44,338 bases of DNA from a virus. The DNA lies in IMG/VR virus record IMGVR_UViG_3300049846_001631, positions 1 through 44,338 of that record. The stretch is one strand, 5' to 3'. Numbering within the stretch: position 1 is the first letter of the stretch; every line of letters starts with the position of its first letter. The notes beneath the pieces are model-generated. The model had not been told where the DNA came from and searched no databases. It saw nothing but the letters and a program-made list of their open reading frames with translations. Below are positions 38,728 through 44,338 of this stretch, piece after piece. Both the position numbers and the translations under genes were made by a program.

Positions 38728-39341
38728 ATATACGAGAACTACTTCTTGGTGACGTAGTGCGTATGCGCTATGTACATCGGTTCGGCACTTGCCGAGTCCT
38801 AACAAAAGAAACCGTCGCGGAGCACGTTGCGTTCACCGGTATTTACTCTACCTTGGTAGCTCGGTGGGTGCGTAGGCACAACCCATCTGTGGTGGTGAAC
38901 GTAGGAAAACTCCTAGAGCGTGCACTATTTCACGACATCGAAGAAGTAATAACTGGCGACATGCCTCGGCCGCACAAGCACTCCAATCCACAACTCGCTT
39001 TGTTGATGGAACAATCAGCCATGACGTGCGCGAAGGAGGTTTTCACACGGATAGAACTAGACGACGAAGACACCATAGAACTATTCGATGGTTGGAACAC
39101 CGCGAAGAGCGATGGCTACGAAGGGCGAATCTTAAGCTTCGCCGATTTCTTAAGTGCCATCTCTTTTATCTTCCAAGAAGTGCAAGGAGGGAACCGCACC
39201 ATAGAAAAGCACATCTCTTCCTGTCGCGAGTACACGAATACATTCAAGTCGGCACGGTACGACTTCATCGCTCCGCTGGTATTACAAACCGAAGCTCTGA
39301 TGGATGAAGTGTTCAGTACATTCTCTGTGGGGAAGCGATGA
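38724..39341 (+). CDS. HD-domain 5'-deoxynucleotidase (YfbR-like), 205 aa
   Basis: The start at ATG 38724 overlaps the previous stop (ATGA). The metal motif is H34 in VAEHVAFTG, then H70-D71 in LFHDIEEVITGDMPRP, and later FADFLSAISFIFQE, all matching the YfbR/HD phosphohydrolase family. Such enzymes dephosphorylate dNMPs (YfbR) or, in related phage branches, dNTPs. It would alter host dNTP pools. The call is well supported, the substrate is not. Confidence 0.85.
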   Translation: MNIRELLLGDVVRMRYVHRFGTCRVLTKETVAEHVAFTGIYSTLVARWVRRHNPSVVVNVGKLLERALFHDIEEVITGDMPRPHKHSNPQLALLMEQSAMTCAKEVFTRIELDDEDTIELFDGWNTAKSDGYEGRILSFADFLSAISFIFQEVQGGNRTIEKHISSCREYTNTFKSARYDFIAPLVLQTEALMDEVFSTFSVGKR

Positions 39342-39874
39342 AAAGACTCTGGTTTGTAGAAGGTATGGACGGTGTCGGTAAAACGACATTGGTACGAGAA
39401 CTACAAAACCGGTCCGGATACGCTATCTGTGGTTTGGTTGACCGTGGTCCATTATCTCGTGTGATATGGGCAGAAGCACACAACGAAAGTTACGACGCTG
39501 TAGCTTGGCGTGAGTGGTTGGAGTCGTTCACACAAGATCAATTCAAACGTATTGGTGTGCTGCTACTGCTCGGTTCCTGGGATGGACGTGCCGGAGCTGT
39601 CTTGCGTGAAGAGATGGCCCAAGATGGGTACCGTGGTTTGCTGTGGACAAGAGACTATTGGATTGACATGCAAAGAAACTATGTATCCGCTGCAACGTAC
39701 CTGTCTCTAAAGGGACTGCCCGTTCAGATAATCGATACAGAAAAGTCATTTGAAGAAACTTTACTCTTAGCTGCAACCGCACTAGGATACACCAAAGCCG
39801 TATTCAACACCCCTGCCAAGTACAACATGGGAGAAAAGGAGCGGAACGATGGTCGCAGTAAGAAAACGATCTGA
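39338..39874 (+). CDS. Deoxynucleoside monophosphate kinase, dTMP kinase-like, 178 aa
   Basis: The P-loop GMDGVGKTT (9-17) and DRGPLSR segment near residues 34-40 are typical of thymidylate/deoxynucleotide kinases. The rest has a lid-like loop around 85-100. Length is short for Tmk (about 200-210). It may phosphorylate products of the ThyX-like enzyme or the nucleoside exchanger. It overlaps PolA by 26 nt. Confidence 0.8.
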   Translation: MKRLWFVEGMDGVGKTTLVRELQNRSGYAICGLVDRGPLSRVIWAEAHNESYDAVAWREWLESFTQDQFKRIGVLLLLGSWDGRAGAVLREEMAQDGYRGLLWTRDYWIDMQRNYVSAATYLSLKGLPVQIIDTEKSFEETLLLAATALGYTKAVFNTPAKYNMGEKERNDGRSKKTI

Positions 39875-42095
39875 TGCAAGAGAATTGGTTGGAAAAGTAG
39901 AGTGTGTAGGCTTCCCGTTCACCACACCGGGAGCGTGGTTCGCTATAGACACCGAAGGCACCGGATTAGATCCGTGGGGAACGATGGGCGTAGACAGACC
40001 GCACTGGCCTGCACGCCCATTCGCGTTTTCTCTTTGCAACGCCGACGGGCAGTACGCTTACATTCGCTGGCCAGTTGATCCAGTAACTCGTAGACCGATA
40101 CGCGACGATAAAACGTTCATTCTCCTCCAGGAACTCCTGGGGAACGAAGCCATAACTAAGGTGTTCCATAATTGTAGTCACGATCATCGTGCGTTGTCCA
40201 AGGCTGGATTCGTAATTCGTGGACCGTTGTTCGATACCATTATTGGAATGCATGTAGTTAATCCAGACGAGTTCTCCTATGGGTTGAAGGACTTGTGTAA
40301 GAAGTACCTCGACATCGGAACGGAAGACGAATCGGACCTCGATGAGTCTACTAAGGAAGCACGGAATAAGGTACGTCGTGCTCCTAAGGGTTCGTACATG
40401 TCGACCTGGACGATAGCTACAGAAGAGTGGTTTGGTAACGAGCCGTACAAAGCAGACTTTTGGTTAGCTGATCCGGATCTGTGTCGTATCTATGCGTGCA
40501 AGGACGCTGTGCGTACGGCCGAACTTTACAAAGCTATCGTAGAAGAACTTGACGAAGACGAGCAACAAGGAGGGAAACTCTGGCGCGTCGTAAACCGTGA
40601 GTTGGAATTGATGCATGTTATACGGTCGATGGAAGATCGTGGTATATGCTTGGACGTACCAAGGACTGAAGAAGTTAGAAAAGACTACAGTTCGTACTGC
40701 AACAACGCAATGCGGAATATAGAAAAGAATGGTGGAAAAGGACTTAATCCAAAATCACCAAAGCAGATGTGCCAAAAGTTTTTTGGAGAGCGTGGACTGA
40801 AACCAAAGAAATTCTCGCTGCGTAAAGACGGATCTCCGGTACCGTGCCCGCACTGCAAGACTCCAGTACTAGACAAGAACGGAGAAAAAGTAAAAGAAGC
40901 CCGTGTGGTGAAAACTGGCAAGACCAAAATGTTCACCGTGACCAAATCACCAGGATGCAAGTTGTGTCAATTCACAGGTCACTCGCCAAAATGTGACGCA
41001 GAACTTCTGTACGACTTAGCGGGGCACTGGGAGGAGGACAGCAAAGGAGGAGACAAGTTCGTACGTGACGACGAGTTGGCTTACTGGATTCTAAACTATG
41101 ACGCAGCAAAGCACATGCTTAGCAGCTTCATAGAACCGTACCTACAACTGAAGACAAGAGATCCAGACGGCAGCTGGATAATCCGTCCAAACTATAAGCA
41201 GTGCGGACCAATCACGGGACGGTTGTCTTGTTCGAAGCCAAACATGATGAATGTGGCTTCAGACACCACGGGAAGAAAGAAGGCTGAAGTACCGTATCGC
41301 CCACGCGAGTGCTACCGTCCTCGTCCCGGTTACGTTTTGTACCTACCTGACTACAGTCAAATCGAAGTCTGGGTATTCGCCTTTCTGTCTAACGACGCGT
41401 TGATGAAAGAGCCTTTACTTAACGGTGAAGACTTCCACGGAGGAATTGCATCGCGTGTGTGGGGACACATGTTCGACATAAAGATAGCGAAGGCAGCGAA
41501 AAACAAAGACCCAAAAGAACTCACACCCCAGGAGAAGAAGCACCTAGACGCTTTTACGAAGTACCGAAAGCGGTCTAAGTTGTTAATGTTCTGTAAGTTG
41601 TACGGAGGCGGAACGGACAAAGTGGCAGAACTCCTTGGGTGTACTGTAGAAGAAGCGGCAGGCTTTATTAAGGACTACGATGAACGTCTTCCTGGTGTGA
41701 AGAAGTTCATGTCCGAGATGATCTCAGAGGCGCGTAGGAAGGGTTACATACTAAACCCATTCGGACGTAAGTACCCAATCGATAGAAACTTTGCGTACAA
41801 AGCCACGAATTACTTAGTGCAAGGTTCGTCTGCCGAGCTAATCAAAAACGCTATGGTGCGAATTTACAATCTATCACAACAACCAAAGTACAAAGGTAAG
41901 CTTCATTTGTTGCTGACCATTCACGACGAATTGATAATCGAGGCGCACAAATCCATACACAGCAAACAAACTATGGATGCGGTTGTAGCTGCCATGCAAG
42001 GAACGGACAATAAAGTTATAGGTTGCCCAAAACCGTTCCCGGTCGGTATGAAGATAGCCGTTGAACGCTGGTCCGATACGCAGGAAATCTCATGA
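39849..42095 (+). CDS. DNA polymerase I family polymerase (PolA), 748 aa
   Basis: An N-terminal 3'-5' exonuclease has FAIDTEGTG (D34, E36) and further conserved Asp residues. It is followed by a Cys-rich insertion with CPHC (333-336) and CKLC (370-373) that could bind zinc, not usual in PolA. The polymerase domain has motif A PDYSQIE (D501), motif B R573-K577-F581-Y585 in the O-helix, and motif C HDE (692-694). There is no 5'-3' exonuclease domain. Motif A continues VWVFAF where classical PolA has LRVLAH. It is probably the replicative polymerase. Confidence 0.93.
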   Translation: MVAVRKRSDARELVGKVECVGFPFTTPGAWFAIDTEGTGLDPWGTMGVDRPHWPARPFAFSLCNADGQYAYIRWPVDPVTRRPIRDDKTFILLQELLGNEAITKVFHNCSHDHRALSKAGFVIRGPLFDTIIGMHVVNPDEFSYGLKDLCKKYLDIGTEDESDLDESTKEARNKVRRAPKGSYMSTWTIATEEWFGNEPYKADFWLADPDLCRIYACKDAVRTAELYKAIVEELDEDEQQGGKLWRVVNRELELMHVIRSMEDRGICLDVPRTEEVRKDYSSYCNNAMRNIEKNGGKGLNPKSPKQMCQKFFGERGLKPKKFSLRKDGSPVPCPHCKTPVLDKNGEKVKEARVVKTGKTKMFTVTKSPGCKLCQFTGHSPKCDAELLYDLAGHWEEDSKGGDKFVRDDELAYWILNYDAAKHMLSSFIEPYLQLKTRDPDGSWIIRPNYKQCGPITGRLSCSKPNMMNVASDTTGRKKAEVPYRPRECYRPRPGYVLYLPDYSQIEVWVFAFLSNDALMKEPLLNGEDFHGGIASRVWGHMFDIKIAKAAKNKDPKELTPQEKKHLDAFTKYRKRSKLLMFCKLYGGGTDKVAELLGCTVEEAAGFIKDYDERLPGVKKFMSEMISEARRKGYILNPFGRKYPIDRNFAYKATNYLVQGSSAELIKNAMVRIYNLSQQPKYKGKLHLLLTIHDELIIEAHKSIHSKQTMDAVVAAMQGTDNKVIGCPKPFPVGMKIAVERWSDTQEIS

Positions 42096-44257
42096 GCGAC
42101 GAAGCAGTTTCTATCTTCGAAATCCTAGGATGGGGTTTGGAGAAACAAGGAGATCAGCTGGTAGGCGACTGCCCTTTCTGCGGGAAGAAAAAGTTATACG
42201 CCAGTCCAAAAACTACGAAGTGGGACTGCAAGGCGTGTGGCGAGTACGGTAACAACGTTACCGCAATCAGTAAAATGCACGACTTGGTTTGGCGTCCTGC
42301 GTTTACCGATGCCCGAGCAGACGGCTTAGCGAAGTACAGAAGACTACCTGACGACGCGTTCCAGTTGTCTCCAGTCCTTGGCTACGACGAGAGCACCGAC
42401 AAGTACACATGGTTAGTTCTCAAGCCGAACGGACATCCCGCGAGCGTACGTACGTTCAAGATGCCGAAGCCTGGAAAGAAGAATCCGGTGATGGCGTTGA
42501 AGGGACTACCTCTTGGTCTCCTGGGAGCGGAACTACTGGGCGATGACGACCGTCGTGGTGAGCCGGTCTACATTTGTGAAGGCGAATGGGACTGGCACGC
42601 ATGGCAATGGGTGCTCGCAATGGAAGACAAGCCGGGGATTTGTGTTGGCTTACCAGGAGCCAGTACGATGGCGAAGGATTGGGTTGGTTGGTTCACTGGT
42701 AGGGATGTTGTGGCGTTGTACGACTGCGACGAAGCTGGACGTAAAGGAACCGTGCGTTGCTACGAGAAGTTGCGTTCCGTGACGAAGTCGTTGAAATTCC
42801 TCCATTGGCCACGAGCCGACAAGCAAGAAGAGGATGGTAAGAGCGACGGGTACGACATAAGTAATCTAGTGGAGCAGAACCTCCAGAAGCCTATAACCGC
42901 TTACGATTATGTGCATGCTAGGCTGAAGCTAACCCCGACGGGTGTAGGCGAGGATCCGAACGCGTTGGTGCAATCCAACGATCGCCGAGCAGCTCAAGAA
43001 GAACTCGAACCAATCACCGTGGACGAACTTCATAAAGTTTTCAGCAAGTGGTTGCTGCTGGAGAATCACGATCTAATCGACATCACAATGGCCGTTCTAT
43101 GGACCCTTCACCTTCCAGGAAATCCGTTATGGATGTTTCTAATTGCTCCACCGAGTGGTTCAAAGTCGGAAACCATTATGCCTGCTTCTGCGTGGTGGCG
43201 CTGCCATGCGCTAAGCAACATGACTTCCAAGTCGTTGGTTTCTGGGTTCCAGGGACCGGGCGGATCCGACCCTTCATTGCTCGCAGCCCTAGAGGGGGAG
43301 CGTGCCTGCTTGGCGATCAAGGACCTCACGCCGCTCCTTCAAGGGAGGGCGGAGGAACGGGACGAAGTGTTCGGTATCCTTCGCGATGCATACGATGGGT
43401 CCGTAGTGAAGGTGTTCGGTAACGGTATCAAGCGTGAATACAAGAAGCTACACTTCACCGTGCTCGCAGGTGTGACGCCAGCGATTGACGCTATGTCGAA
43501 CACAGCAATGGGCGAACGCTTCTTGAAGTTCCGAGCCGATAGAGATCTTGACCGCGAGGACGACATTCAACGCGCCATTCGTGCGGTACAAAATTGTGGT
43601 AACGAAGAGGACATGCGTACGGAATTGAAAGACGCTTGTGTGCGTGCGTTGATTCGTCCATACGACGAGCACAACGTACCGAAGCCGTCGCCGAAGTTCG
43701 CAGAAACTATAGCCAAGTTGGCGTACCTTGTAGCGCACCTACGAGCTGTATCCCCAACGGATAAATTCTCCGACCGTCAAACTATGCATCCGATGATCGA
43801 AGCTCCACCAAGATTGGCTACGCAGTTTGTAAAGTTGGCGCAAGGATTGGCATTGCACTTTGAATGTGATACATTGGAAGATCCAAGAATCCTTCGCTTG
43901 CTTCGTCGTGTTGCACTTCACACAGCCGACACTATATCTGCTAGCGTCGCGCACGTGATCTACGCGAACAACAATGTACGTGGTCAAGACATTCAAGAAA
44001 TAACTGCTGCGTTGCCACGATTGAATCGCGACACCGTACGTGAAGTTCTTTCTCGTTGGACGCGTCTCGGTCTCCTGGAAGTGAAGCGTGATGGTGCTTC
44101 GTTGGTGCATAAATTCCGTCCTGCGGTGCAGCACTTGCTGGCAGAAATCCGGTTGTTCCACGACCTGCCTGCCAGCGACGTGCACTACCGAGCGGACTTG
44201 CCCACCAGCGGAAAAACGCCGGTAAAGGCTCCCCTCCGGGTTCGAAAGGCCAAGTAG
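42092..44257 (+). CDS. Bifunctional primase-helicase, 721 aa
   Basis: The N-terminus has a CxxC...CxxC zinc-binding domain (27/30 and 46/49). A TOPRIM primase domain follows, with ICEGEWD (E163) and YDCDEAG (D211, D213). The C-terminal half has a P-loop-like APPSGSKSE (352-360) and lacks the classical GxxxxGKT spacing. Downstream it has an AIKDLTPLL block and an RFLKFR element consistent with an AAA-type helicase, and the end is a basic tail. It would prime and unwind at the phage fork with PolA. The ATGA overlap with PolA is clear. Confidence 0.88.
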   Translation: MSDEAVSIFEILGWGLEKQGDQLVGDCPFCGKKKLYASPKTTKWDCKACGEYGNNVTAISKMHDLVWRPAFTDARADGLAKYRRLPDDAFQLSPVLGYDESTDKYTWLVLKPNGHPASVRTFKMPKPGKKNPVMALKGLPLGLLGAELLGDDDRRGEPVYICEGEWDWHAWQWVLAMEDKPGICVGLPGASTMAKDWVGWFTGRDVVALYDCDEAGRKGTVRCYEKLRSVTKSLKFLHWPRADKQEEDGKSDGYDISNLVEQNLQKPITAYDYVHARLKLTPTGVGEDPNALVQSNDRRAAQEELEPITVDELHKVFSKWLLLENHDLIDITMAVLWTLHLPGNPLWMFLIAPPSGSKSETIMPASAWWRCHALSNMTSKSLVSGFQGPGGSDPSLLAALEGERACLAIKDLTPLLQGRAEERDEVFGILRDAYDGSVVKVFGNGIKREYKKLHFTVLAGVTPAIDAMSNTAMGERFLKFRADRDLDREDDIQRAIRAVQNCGNEEDMRTELKDACVRALIRPYDEHNVPKPSPKFAETIAKLAYLVAHLRAVSPTDKFSDRQTMHPMIEAPPRLATQFVKLAQGLALHFECDTLEDPRILRLLRRVALHTADTISASVAHVIYANNNVRGQDIQEITAALPRLNRDTVREVLSRWTRLGLLEVKRDGASLVHKFRPAVQHLLAEIRLFHDLPASDVHYRADLPTSGKTPVKAPLRVRKAK

Positions 44258-44338
44258 AGCGTATAGAACCCCGTAAACTAAGTATTTAGCTGGGTTTACA
44301 GAATGACCGGATTGTTGAGGTTATTCTGTAAACCCCGC
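44212..44338. repeat. Terminal direct repeat, right copy (probable assembly overlap)
   Basis: Identical to 1-127; includes the end of the primase gene (44212-44257) and the first hairpin stem of the following leader. Merging the two copies makes a continuous rightward run from 28724 through the junction to 4688. No other tandem feature is present at the ends. Confidence 0.93.

Noticed and set aside
38724-39341. HD enzyme as DatZ of a 2-aminoadenine (Z-DNA) system
   Set aside because: No PurZ or MazZ-like gene is present, and the motifs fit YfbR-type nucleotidases equally well.
1-44338. CRISPR arrays or insertion sequences
   Set aside because: No regularly spaced repeats, transposase motifs or terminal inverted repeats of IS type were seen.

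Overview
This window is an essentially complete, circularly permuted genome of a tailed dsDNA phage (Caudoviricetes). The head module is HK97-like: TerL, portal, MuF, prohead protease and major capsid protein. The tail has a 759-residue tape measure, a tail tube protein and frameshifted chaperones, but no sheath or baseplate genes, so a long non-contractile (siphovirus) tail is inferred. The first and last 127 bases are identical, which looks like an assembler k-mer overlap on a circular or permuted molecule; the unique genome would be about 44,211 bp. I found no integrase, excisionase or CI-like repressor, so a virulent lifestyle is likely. A signal-peptide transglycosylase and a lipoprotein in possible lysis clusters suggest a Gram-negative host; the species cannot be told from the sequence.

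The genome has two transcription arms that diverge from a roughly 600-bp non-coding region (28122-28723) and converge near 4660-4688. The leftward arm carries packaging, head, head-tail connector, tail, receptor-binding and late membrane genes: TerS, TerL, portal, several extra virion proteins, MuF, protease, capsid, connectors, tail tube, chaperones, tape measure, tail tip, fibres and a membrane protein/lipoprotein pair. The rightward arm carries small early genes, a DNA metabolism set, and, across the window junction, a string of small genes, a DUF932 protein and a transglycosylase lysis cassette. The DNA set comprises an SF2 helicase, a RuvC-like resolvase, a Cas4/RecB-like nuclease, a ThyX-like enzyme, a Sak4-like ATPase, an SSB-like protein, a deoxyribosyltransferase, an HD nucleotidase, a dNMP kinase, PolA and a primase-helicase. 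Genes in both arms are tightly packed, mostly with ATGA, GTGA or TAATG overlaps.

The most striking content is RNA. The rightward arm contains two candidate type I hammerhead ribozymes, at 29469-29577 and 38097-38157. The second fits the consensus core exactly; the first carries one extra U. Both would cut exactly 24 nt upstream of an ATG. In both 24-nt leaders a UAUCA block (positions 7-11) and a GGAG ribosome-binding core (positions 15-18) fall at the same places, while stems I and II differ in sequence but keep pairing. The first ribozyme starts 2 nt after a cloverleaf tRNA-like gene that keeps the tertiary-contact bases but lacks U33. It is followed by an 8-codon leader peptide overlapping the next gene. 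I read this as ribozyme punctuation of a phage operon that resets the 5' end of downstream messages.

Other regulatory structure includes a leftward promoter framed by an 11-bp inverted repeat, paired GTATAC palindromes, an origin-like inverted repeat, a CCCAAAA -1 frameshift site in the tail chaperone genes, two start-codon hairpins with nearly identical sequence, and several intrinsic terminators.
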